DNA of 64,000 nt, from NCBI GenBank assembly GCA_037178625.1, contig CM074140.1:496001-560000 (forward strand), in the 5' to 3' direction. The stretch is from Skeletonema tropicum. Lineage: Eukaryota; Bacillariophyta; Thalassiosirophyceae; Thalassiosirales; Thalassiosiraceae. Positions 34,008 through 43,406 of the stretch are shown piece after piece. Position 1 is the stretch's first letter, and every line of letters starts with the position of its first letter. A model generated the notes under the pieces. It worked only from the letters and a program-made list of their open reading frames with translations, was not told the DNA's origin and searched no databases. The translations under genes were made by a program, and so were the position numbers.

Positions 34008-34356
34008 GATGTCTACGCAGTGTATTGTTTGAAAACGGCTAGCTAGCGTGTCTAAGGTATCAGCAGAAATGAATGCCGCAATGCTCAATTCAAATTATTT
34101 TGACGTCACTGCAATGCGAAACGCAGCAGCTCCTTTTTAGAGTATCTTAGCAAATTTATCTACCAATTCCTAATTACAGCGTTGTTGATTTACAAAGATA
34201 TAAGTGCTCTCAGTACCTTCGCGCGACGTGCTCATGAACATCATGATATCGCTGCTACGCTCAATCAAGTTGTGTAGTTCAAACTTATGTCGAGGTAGGA
34301 TGTATCGACTGAAATAGAGCTCTGACTTGACAATTGAAGAATCATACTGAGAGAGA
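34008..34356. other. divergent promoter region
   Basis: This lies between the carrier gene (-) and the amidohydrolase gene (+). No repeat or additional gene is seen. Confidence 0.45.
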
Positions 34357-35445
34357 ATGTCGACAACATCATCATCATCCTACCGTCCAAAAGAAGTGGT
34401 CGATCCACACCACCACTTCATCGACACCGTCAACAACACCTTCCAAACATTTCTCAGTAAATTCCTCCCAAATGTAACCTACCTTCCCAAAGATTACACT
34501 CGTGACGTCATCGAGCCACTTGCCAAGGTGGGTGTCAAGATGGTTGGTACTGTTCATGTGGAAGCCATGCCGGATAGTGGTGTGGAGGAGGTGGCATGGG
34601 TGGAGCAAAAAATGAAGCAACAAAATTCTTGCCAAAATGATGATGATCAACAACAACCCCATTATTATGTCAAGGGATATGTAGCCTCTGCAAACTTAAC
34701 TGAAGATACAATCGAACAACAACTCCAACTACTTGGAAATACTACCTCCAATAAACTTCGTGGGATACGCTGGATAGTAGATTGTGTCGGAAAATTTGAG
34801 AATGGGACCACAGCAACACATGCGGCAACCACGAGGCATGATGGTATTGATTTGTTGAAATCACCCAAGTTTGAACGTGGTTTGGCGTTATTGGAAAAGT
34901 ACAATTTATCGTTTGAATTGCAATGTGCACCTATTCAATTAGTCGAGACGGCTGCTACATTGTTTGGAAAATACCCTTCGTTGAAAGTGTGTATTGATCA
35001 CATGGGCAAGCCACGGAAAATTCTTGGGAATGATTTACTAGATGATGATGATGATGGGAGCGTCAATCCCAATCTCACTGTAGATGAAACTGAACTCAAG
35101 GTATGGCGAGAGGGAATGACGGCAATGGCCAAACTTCCCAATGTATACGTCAAAATCTCCATGTTGGGATATACTTGTCCAGGATGGATACGAACCAACG
35201 AGCGTCAAGAAGTGGTAAAGTCCTTAGTTCGTGAAACTATCGAGTTATTTGGTGTGAATCGATGTATGGTGGCGTGGAATTGGCATATGAGTGGTGCTGT
35301 TTCGGATTCGGATGGTTTGAGTGAGGTTGGACCCGATGCTGTGGAGTTGTTGGATAAGTTTTGTTGGTTCTTTGATGGGTATAGTGAGGAAGAGAAGGAT
35401 AGGTTGTTTGCTGGGACTGCAAAAGAGTTTTATCGGATTGAGTAA
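34357..35445 (+). CDS. amidohydrolase-2 family metal-dependent hydrolase
   Basis: This intronless gene encodes 362 residues. The metal-binding first strand reads VVDPHHHF (residues 14-21). Later motifs are VGTVHVEA, LRGIRWIVD, FELQCAP, KVCIDHMGKP (His and neighbouring residues of the barrel), YVKISMLG and the strand where most members have a catalytic Asp, here MVAWNWHMSGAVSDSDG. This pattern matches the lactonase/decarboxylase-type amidohydrolase 2 family of TIM barrels. The usual GSDWP motif is replaced by WNWHMSG, so the metal centre may differ. The substrate is unknown. There is no targeting sequence, so it is probably cytosolic. Convergent with ALG1, 156 bases between ends. Confidence 0.85.
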   Translation: MSTTSSSSYRPKEVVDPHHHFIDTVNNTFQTFLSKFLPNVTYLPKDYTRDVIEPLAKVGVKMVGTVHVEAMPDSGVEEVAWVEQKMKQQNSCQNDDDQQQPHYYVKGYVASANLTEDTIEQQLQLLGNTTSNKLRGIRWIVDCVGKFENGTTATHAATTRHDGIDLLKSPKFERGLALLEKYNLSFELQCAPIQLVETAATLFGKYPSLKVCIDHMGKPRKILGNDLLDDDDDGSVNPNLTVDETELKVWREGMTAMAKLPNVYVKISMLGYTCPGWIRTNERQEVVKSLVRETIELFGVNRCMVAWNWHMSGAVSDSDGLSEVGPDAVELLDKFCWFFDGYSEEEKDRLFAGTAKEFYRIE

Positions 35446-35601
35446 TGAATAATATCAGTGAATATAATTATCAGTACTTGCAAATTGCAATGATCACAAT
35501 ATATGTAACTAAAAAAGTGTTAGTCCGAACAAACAAATATGCTCATGATTACAGCCAATAAAACTGCCAGTATAGGGCCGAAAATGGGGTCAGAAAATGA
35601 G

Positions 35602-37266
35602 TTATTCCAGTCGCCAACAATGAGATGTCTTCGCACATTCATCCCAATTCTCTCTCCATCGTGTCATCCCACGTATATTCTCCCTATATCGTTCCAACTC
35701 TACACTTTCTCCCGGATACCCCTTCAACAAATCAAATAATTGTTGGGACAACTCATCTCCATCACGAAACACTCGTCCATTGACTCCATCTTTTACTAAC
35801 TCATCTAAGCAATCGAATCCAATGGCACACACTGGTACCTGACAACCAAACATATCTAACACCTTCATTGGTAAGTCTAATCCACTTGTGGAGGTATGCA
35901 AGCAAACACCCAGTGTGGCACATCCTAGAAGTTTGGGGTAGTCTTCAGCCTCAAGCCACAAGGTGATAATTTTAATGTGTTGATGTTGTTCATTGAATTT
36001 TTGGAGAAGTGGAAGGTAATATTCCTTTTGTGGTCCTTTCCCAGTTACTACCACTAGAATGTTTGGAAATGATGATGTAGATGCTTCTGCTGCTGCTGAT
36101 TTTGATGCGTTCCTAATTATTGATGTATGAAGTTTCTCCAGTGCCTCCAATAATACAGAGAAATCTTCGTCAGGTGTCCATGATGTAGAGCTGATGAGTA
36201 ATGCTGGGCGATTCTCTCTAGGCTGGATTATTCGTTCACCGTTGTGAATGCTGCACTGTGTGAATAGCGTTTGTTCAATTGGTGTTTGCTCCCCATGCAC
36301 ATCATCATCATCATCATCATTTTGATTCAACCAACCACGCAACTGCTCGTGCTTCCCTTCCAAATCAAGTCTCATCATCAACTCATGCTGTTCCTCCATC
36401 GTAGTCGGTCGAAATAACATGGGCGGTTTGTCATATAACACTCGAACATTATTATTTCTTGCTCCATTATTATGCACATTGAAATGCTCTCCTAGCCATA
36501 CCTCCATAGCATGCGTAACTGTTAGATGAGCATCTGCCCTTGGTGCTAATATCCGTTCGTAAGTTTTGGCAATGGTTCGTATGGAGGTTAGAATGATTCT
36601 TCGGAGGAGGGGAGTTTGTTGTGTTGGAGATTCAAACATTGTATAGCCTGCACACACAATATAGAGGAATGTGAGTATATAGATAGCAGGGAAGTGATGA
36701 GTCAAAAGAAGTTGATGCACAGTGTTTCAGCGGGCAATTTAAAGCTATATTGTATGATGCAAAATCATCTCACCTAAATTGTGCCAATCAAGTAACTAAT
36801 CGTGGTCTCTTCCTCCACATCCACAACCACTCCGAAAGACAATACAAATACACCAACAATAGCGTCGGCACCGATGGTGGATTCTGCACAAGAACCTACA
36901 TCCACTGGTGCCGTTACAATAACATTACATAAGTCTACCCACAGGGTGTGAATTAGACACCCCATCAGGGATTTTAGCCGTAGTGGATAATACAACAAAC
37001 GATCCAAGAGATTGTTTCTCGATGGAAGCTGGGGCTCCATTCGTATCACATGTAAATTTTTACGATAGAAGTAGTACCCTCCTCCTATTGGCTGTTCAAG
37101 ATCAGGAATTAGATGTTCTCCGGCATATCCTAATTAGTGTGACAGAGTGTCCGTGTTCGAGTAGTGATAATGTATGATATTGCATGCGTGGAGATCGACC
37201 GATGTCACCCAGCACCACTACAACGACGTGCTTCTTTTCCTCATTCACTTGTTCGTTATTATTCAT
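35602..37266 (-). CDS. ALG1: ALG1 beta-1,4-mannosyltransferase, three frameshifts in exon 1
   Basis: This is a GDP-mannose:chitobiosyldiphosphodolichol mannosyltransferase, which adds the first mannose in N-glycan assembly on the cytosolic ER face. Exon 1 (37266-36774) contains [49 protein letters not shown] and LDWHNLG. Exon 2 (36647-35602; 126-base intron) has [19 protein letters not shown], the donor-binding region [47 protein letters not shown] and [18 protein letters not shown]. Exon 1 needs one base removed near 37131, 36893 and 36792; the three cancel in total length, keeping the intron phase. Every conserved block survives, which favours insertion errors over decay. An Asp-run insert lies in exon 2. 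Confidence 0.9.
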
Positions 37267-37410
37267 TGTATTGTGCTGTGGGGTAGTGGTATCCTCTACT
37301 TCTTTCTGCGGCTCTTGCTTGCTACACCTACACTCAACGTCGACACAACGTTGATTATTTGATCTTCGGCTGAAGATCTCTTCGCTAATGTGTATGATCG
37401 TTTCATGACA

Positions 37411-37590
37411 GAAAGTTTCACAAAGAAAAGTTGCAGATTTCACACAAGTTTCACGCACGTTTCACACATGTTTCACCATGTTTCACACATGTTTCACGGT
37501 TGAAACGTGTGTGAAACATGTCTGAAACATGTCTGAAACTTGTGTGAAACTTGTGTGAAACTTGTGTGAAATCTGCAACTTTTGTGAAAC
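37411..37590. repeat. palindromic GTTTCACA repeat cluster
   Basis: The left half is built from 'gtttcaca(c)' units and the right half from 'gtgtgaaac' units, meeting near 37499, so the whole 180 bases can fold into one long hairpin. A 24-base block ('aaacttgtgtgaaatc' plus 'tgcaactt') occurs at 37558-37581 and inverted at 37428-37451. It also occurs at 22578-22601 and 23337-23360. The cluster lies about 150 bases upstream of the ALG1 start and ends just before the hAT-like MITE. Confidence 0.85.
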
Positions 37591-37616
37591 AATTGCACTT
37601 CACTTATGTTTCGACC

Positions 37617-38423
37617 CAAGGGTAAATAAGCAGGGTTGGCGACGACGGTTCCCGCCAAAATTTTACCTAGTAAAAAAGCTGAGTACCGTCACCGTCTCGT
37701 CGGCAAACTGGAAAGCGAAAGTCAGTGCCGGTCCGAAAAGGATGATCAGCACTAACCACTAACCACACGCTCAAGGCAAGGCAACCATGATCAGGCAAGG
37801 CAACCATGGTCGACGTTGCCGCCGCTGAATTAGACCAAGTTAACAGCCGTATTATGGGGTGATTGGTGGCTGACGGTTACTATGGATTATTATGTTGGTG
37901 TCGAAGCCCTCGCCGCTGCAAAATCCCCTGAGGGAAGGCAGCATTGAGGCAATATTAGACGATGACGTCCGGCGAGCGCCGCCCACTGAACAGTGCTCAT
38001 TGAACGTCGCAAGGAGCGTTTCTGCTTAATCCAAGCACGATAACACAGACATAGTAATCCATAGTAACGATCAGCCACCGATCGACCGATATTACGGTTA
38101 TTAACTTGGTCTATTCCAGCGGCGGCAACGCTGACCATGGTTGCCGGCAGAGAGTGTTCAATTTGAGCTTTCAATGACGGAGATCGGGCAGGGCAACCGA
38201 GACTCAATGAAAGGAAGCGAGACTCAATTATAGGGATTCTCAAAGTCGTAACGAAACTTTTACTTAGGAAAATTTGATGCCGCTTTCTGATCACTGCTGA
38301 TCATAGGGGCGATACGTCGGAACAAGTGAAAGATCGCTAAATTTGAGTACCTACTTGCTGACGAGATGGTAAATTGATTTTGAAATTTAGCAAAACGACG
38401 CCAACCCTGCTTATTTACCCTTG
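37617..38423. mobile_element. hAT-like MITE, second copy
   Basis: The 807-bp element has termini CAAGGGTAAATAAGCAGGGT and the exact reverse complement, continuing to about 26 bp of inverted match. It is flanked by the 8-bp duplication TTTCGACC (37609-37616 and 38424-38431). Interior inverted arms ('gccgccgctgaattagacc' near 37820 against the complement near 38110) are homologous to those of the element at 6232-7004. There is no transposase. The border of the large direct duplication (38140) falls inside this element. Confidence 0.9.
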
Positions 38424-38653
38424 TTTCGACCTCTCTAGAGAGAGAGCTTTGATTTTGAGCAAAGAGAGATGCTGACAGGCAAGAGGGCTAATCCGCCTTT
38501 TACATAACGAAACATACCCGTAGATCGAGCAAATATACTGATTTCCGGATACCAGAGATATCTCTGGTACCCAGTTGCTTGTCTTGGGGCATTCTGTCGG
38601 GCAACAAGGCATGCGATCCCCCCATGTCCAATATCTGCTGACTCCGTCCACCG

Positions 38654-38709
38654 ATCCACCTCCAGCCAGCACGCCCTCCTTATCCACCTCCAGCCAGCAC
38701 GCCCTCCTT
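38654..38709. repeat. 28-bp tandem duplication specific to copy 1
   Basis: The 28-base block beginning 'atccacctccagccagcacg' is present twice in a row here, but only once at the matching place in the second copy (about 52541-52568). It lies about 40 bases before the hydrolase start codon. Confidence 0.9.
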
Positions 38710-38747
38710 CGCTATGTATCGTCATAATTTCGAAGAAATAGCACGCC

Positions 38748-40143
38748 ATGCATCTGCGGATGATGATTTCCCCATCGGCGATTCTATTACTAGCACTGCT
38801 GACAGTGGCGAACTGCGCTGATAGTGCCATCTGCATTCTCTGTGTGTAGGTCCAGACCATCTTCGTCGTTTAGATCATCAGTGCAGAAAAGCTGCGATGA
38901 TAATGCATTATCATCATCTACGACAGTAATATCTGAATCGCTTCAAGATGAAATACTTCTTGACGATGACAGCAGCAGCAACAACAATGGCCAATTTTGG
39001 ACATGGAAAAACCATGATATCTTCGTCGAGGTTCGTACTCCAACAGATATCTCAAGCAGTAATAACAAACCAAAGGTGATATTACTTCATGGATTCGGCG
39101 CATCAACCACATATTGGAGAGAAACCATGACGAAATTGCAAAATGAGGGGTTTGAAGTTCACGCTTTGGATATGCTTGGACAGGGAAGATCTTCCAAGCC
39201 ATATTATGCTCAAGATGATGATGATGGAAGTCCAGCTGCTGCATTTCCCTACAAGCTGTATCCAAAAGATACACCAGTGGATGCAGCTGCTGCAGAGAAA
39301 CAAACATCATCGATACTAATGGGCAAAAATACGAATACCAAAGTGTACTACTCAATCAATCTATGGGCGAAAATGATAGACGACTACGCACGTCACTGCA
39401 ACATGGATGAAGTGATACTAATGGGGAATAGTCTAGGATCTCTAGTTGCATTGTCCGCAACAACAGGAGACTTTATCGAAACACCCAATGATATCGATAG
39501 AGAAAACATGTATACGTACTTGGCCGGAAATCATCTTGGAGAGCGATCACGTGTGAAGGGTGTTTGTCTATTCAACTGTGCAATAGGGTTGAATTCAATG
39601 AATGTTTTGAAGAATCCCAGCTTTTCTGTCCTTCAAAGGAATGTACTAAAGGGAATTTTTGGGGTGCTCAACAATCTGATCTTTGACAATGAGCCACTGT
39701 TGAAATATGCATTGGATAATGTTGTGACGAAGGACTTGTTACGTGATGCCTTGAAAAGTTTATATACGTACAATCCGGAGCAGGTCGATGAAGAGCTTGT
39801 TGACTCATTCTATTATCCTGCAAAGTTTGGTGGAGATGGAGCTATTGAAGCAATCCGACAGATCTATACGAACGATGCGGGTCTAACCCCGATGGAATTG
39901 ACAGCCAAATACCCACAAATACTGAACAAACTTCCCTTACATTTAATTTGGGGTGATTCTGATGTAGTCACGCCAATACAAGGCGATGTAGGCACGTTTT
40001 ATTGTGATCGTGTCGCCAACAATAGAGGTGGGAAAGGAATGACTACGATAGATGTTGTCCGTGGTGGGCATCTTTTATTTGACGACAATCCATCAGAGAC
40101 ACACGATTCGCTATTGAAGTGGATCAATAAGAGGGTGTTGTAA
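38748..40143 (+). pseudogene. alpha/beta hydrolase, copy 1 (frame broken in the signal peptide)
   Basis: The start MHLRMMISPSAILLLALLTVAN matches copy 2, but an extra C near 38813 shifts the frame. The rest (38824-40143) is fully open. It has oxyanion region VILLHGFGASTTYW, DMLGQGRSSKP, nucleophile elbow VILMGNSLGSLVAL, acid motif HLIWGDSDVVTP and base motif VVRGGHLLFDDNPSE, giving a complete Ser-Asp-His triad. The signal peptide followed by PSAFSVCRS suggests plastid import; such hydrolases include pheophytinase-like enzymes, but the substrate is unknown. The surrounding copy 2 has different lesions, so a functional allele probably exists and one or both defects may be sequencing errors. Confidence 0.8.
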
Positions 40144-40450
40144 AGTAAAAAACAATGCGTAAGGTAGAAAGCTAGAGAACCTTTGTTTCAAACTGACGCT
40201 TTTAGCTTGTAGCTGCCCTCCCATTGAATTGGACACAAACGATATCATTCTCCTAGACACCAATCGTCTACTCCAGATGCCACAGTACAATATCTATATC
40301 ACATAATGGAAATTAGGAGGAGTCGGATTTCGTGATTCCCTTCTGTACTATTTCACCTTATCAAGCTTGTCAATGAGCGGCTTGGTTAGTCATAATTTCG
40401 CCCCTCTCTAGAGGGCTAATCAGACGTACTTTACAATTTCTGCAACGCAG

Positions 40451-41722
40451 ATGGGATCGATTGCGATAGATTTCATCAAAAAGCAACGAAAGGATGGCAA
40501 ATGCAAGACGTTTGACGATGCTTTTGCAGAGATTCAGAAAGAATTTGGTTTGAATTATGCTTTAGCGTGGGAAAAAAACCAGATGGGATCGATTGCGATA
40601 GATTTCATCAAAAAGCAACGAAAGGATGGCAAATGCAAGACGTTTGACGATGCTTTTGCAGAGATTCAGAACGAATTTGGTTTGAATTATGCTCGAAAGT
40701 GGGAAGCAACGCAGATGGTACCGATCGCGATAGATTTCATTGAAAAGCAACGAAAGGTGGGCAAATGCAAGACGTTTGACGATGCTTTTGCAGAGATTCA
40801 GAAAGAATTTGGTTTGAATTATGCTCGAGCGTGGGAAACAACGCAGATGGTTCCAAAAGCAGCAGCTTTCATTGAAAAGCAACGAAAGGATGGCAAATGC
40901 AAGACGTTTGACGATGCTTTTGCAGAGATTGAGAAAGAATTTGGTTTGAATTATGCTCGAAAGTGGGAAACAACGCAGATGGTTCCAAAAGCAGCAGCTT
41001 TCATAGAAAAGCAACGAAAGGATGGCAAATGCAAGACGTTTGACGATGCTTTTGCAGAGATTGAGAAAGAATTTGGTTTGAATTATGCTCGAAAGTGGGA
41101 AACAACGCAGATGGTTCCAAAAGCAGCAGCTTTCATTGAAAAGCAACGAAAGGAGGGCAAGTGTGAGAAGTTCGACGATGCTTTTGCAGAGATTGAGAAA
41201 GAATTTGGTTTGAATTATGCTCGAAAGTGGGAAGCAACGCAGATGGTTCCAAAAGCAGCAGCTTTCATTGAAAAGCAACGTGCTAATGGCAATTGCAATG
41301 AGCATTACAAAGCTTTTGTTGCGATTGAGAATAAATTTGGTCCGATTGTTGCTCGTGCGTGGGAAGCAACACTGATGTCAACAGAGCAAATTGAGTTGTC
41401 CAGATGCAATCTGAAAAATGAGTATATTGCTGAGTATGGAAAGCTAGCTAAGGCGAGACATGAGGCTGAACAAGAAAAGATTCGTCGAGCGAAACTAGCT
41501 ACTACCCTTGGACCTGCAAAGATCGCCCTGAAAACATACGTACAGAGGCTGCGTCAAGGAAAATTGAGCCATCTGACAGTACGCGATATGAAACCTCTTG
41601 TGAACTACATTGTCACATTTCATCCAAAGGATAAGTTTGACAAACCTTCAAAGTACAACACCGCGGTAAAGATGAGACACCGACTTGGACCGATCTCACG
41701 ATCAGCTGATGGGCGCGCTTGA
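40451..41722 (+). CDS. protein with seven 44-residue tandem repeats, copy 1
   Basis: Seven repeats, 132 bases each, begin at 40451, 40583, 40715, 40847, 40979, 41111 and 41243. The consensus is MVPKAAAFIEKQRKDGKCK followed by TFDDAFAEIEKEFGLNYARKWETTQ. They are nearly identical in DNA, including silent sites, which points to recent unequal exchange. A non-repeated 115-residue basic C-terminus follows (ending RHRLGPISRSADGRA), with an amphipathic helix (AKARHEAEQEKIRRAKL). Length is 423 residues. Each unit is predicted helical with one conserved Cys. No known domain is recognised and there is no signal peptide. The second copy has six units and frame breaks. Confidence 0.7.
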   Translation: MGSIAIDFIKKQRKDGKCKTFDDAFAEIQKEFGLNYALAWEKNQMGSIAIDFIKKQRKDGKCKTFDDAFAEIQNEFGLNYARKWEATQMVPIAIDFIEKQRKVGKCKTFDDAFAEIQKEFGLNYARAWETTQMVPKAAAFIEKQRKDGKCKTFDDAFAEIEKEFGLNYARKWETTQMVPKAAAFIEKQRKDGKCKTFDDAFAEIEKEFGLNYARKWETTQMVPKAAAFIEKQRKEGKCEKFDDAFAEIEKEFGLNYARKWEATQMVPKAAAFIEKQRANGNCNEHYKAFVAIENKFGPIVARAWEATLMSTEQIELSRCNLKNEYIAEYGKLAKARHEAEQEKIRRAKLATTLGPAKIALKTYVQRLRQGKLSHLTVRDMKPLVNYIVTFHPKDKFDKPSKYNTAVKMRHRLGPISRSADGRA

Positions 41723-41929
41723 ATTGGGATCCCCGAGACCTTGAACCCGAGACCTTTATTTTTAATTAAAGCTAGTAAGCCCCCTAAGTAAACGACCACT
41801 CCCCGTCCATCGAAATCTCATGAGGGGCACGTGCAACCACCGACCAAAGATGGTGCTACTAGTCCATAGGAACTTCCCTGATATCGTCAATGCATGTGCC
41901 CCATAATTTTTCAGTGCGTATTCAGTGCT

Positions 41930-43033
41930 TCAATTATCGCCCGATCGGTCCTGAGTAGGCCATTCAGCTTCCATGAAGGTTATGCCGTCTCCCACGACAT
42001 CATTCATCCCTCCGGCCTTTTCACGTGAATTTTCTGGCATGAGTTGGATCATCATTGCGCCCAATAATGGTGGGACCTTCCATGATGCTACGTGCAATGT
42101 AGTTCCTCCATCACGAGGATGTGGAATCGATAATTGAGCGGCAATATCTGTTGGGTTGGGTGATTTGGATAGGTCAGTGATGTGCTGGTGAAGTTCCTTC
42201 CATGATGCCTTTTCCATTGCACGATGAAGAGGCGAGAGGGAATTATTATCAGTGGCAGCGACTTGTCGTGTTGGGCTACTTGTAGGTGCATGAGAGGTGA
42301 GAGCTGAAGCAATTGAATCCACTTGTCTAGAAGAGGATGATCGTTTCATGCTCCTTTCCTCTCTTGTCGATCTTGATGGAGGTGGTAATAACTGTTGCTG
42401 GGTTTGCTGCTCTTTCTTGTCTTCCAAACTATTGCTATTGTTGCTTGTTGTGGCATTCACACGCTCCTTACTTTCCTCGGCACGTCGCTTCCAGTAATCT
42501 CTCAGTGATTCACCCCCTCCAGTTCCCCCACTGGATGTGGCTGTAGCAGTAGAATTCGAACTTGACATCTTTTCTTCCTTCTTTTCTTTACGCTTGGCAT
42601 CCTTGTCCTTGTCCCTCCCCCGACTCTTGCTCCTATGATCACGTGATCGACTCTTCGACCTATGAGATCTATCACTCTTGTCGCGATGTCGTCGACGTTT
42701 TTCGCCATCCTCGGATAATAATGAGGATGCTCCCTCTGTATTATTCTTTTTGTTTGCGGTGGGAGATGATACTGTACCGGCCTCGTTCAACTCTTGAGCC
42801 GCACGTGACGCACTCGATGATATTTTCATGGTAGGTGCACTTGCCCGTTTGCTTGAATACGATGCTGATACCGCAGAGCTGCTGGTAGAAGTATTGTGCC
42901 CAACACTGCGGCTGATTGGATCATCTGTTTTGAAGGAAGAATTTTTTATCTCTGCACTGTTGGAGGAGGCGGCTGTGGGGCTTTTGCGGCTCCGCAATCT
43001 TGAAAAAAGATTTGAAGCGTCTGCGGAACTCAT
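41930..43033 (-). pseudogene. truncated ankyrin/RS-rich protein gene, copy 1
   Basis: The 5' half is identical in plan to the intact gene at 62956: MSSADASNLFSRLRS, Ser-rich stretches, an RS/KR-rich domain (KRRRHRDKSDRSHRSKSRSR) and the first ankyrin segment (TTLHVASWKVPPLLGAMM). After QLMPENSRE the 6,189-bp deletion junction near 42020 substitutes an unrelated tail of about 30 codons before the stop at 41930. All later ankyrin repeats are lost. It may still make a 367-residue protein, but it lacks most of the domain. Confidence 0.85.
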
Positions 43034-43406
43034 TGTATGATTACGGTTTTATTTCGCTGTTGTCTGTCTCTCCAACAGGTCTCTCCAATATCAATTATCC
43101 GTTGCTGTTAATGAGAGTGAGTAGCCCCTGCGTCCCGTTCACTTCATGATCTTTGTCCGTGACGGTTTTGTCTCTTCTGTTCAGATACGTGTCCTTTTTA
43201 TCAACTTTCCACTGTGATAAAGAAATGAGTTTGTATGTGTTGGGTGAACGTAAAGAGTATGGTAGCATGGCTGAAGAAGTCTTGCCACCCGCTATTGACT
43301 AACTTTGTACATCAAATGCATTATATTATATTATATTATATGCAAAGGTAAGATTTGTTCGAAGAGATACCCTTTATTGTACTCTTACCCATCCTCCCTG
43401 CAGCTA
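43034..43406. other. spacer with TATTA microsatellite
   Basis: This lies between the truncated ankyrin gene and the 3' end of the GT92-like gene. A (tatta)n tract at about 43320-43341 is one 5-base unit shorter than at the matching place in copy 2 (63242-63269). No gene is visible. Confidence 0.7.

Noticed and set aside
40562..41305. 247-codon open frame on the minus strand across the 132-bp repeats
   Set aside because: It is a shadow created by the repeated sense codons; the sense frame has a start and unique C-terminus, and the antisense product is Cys/Phe/Leu-rich without sense.
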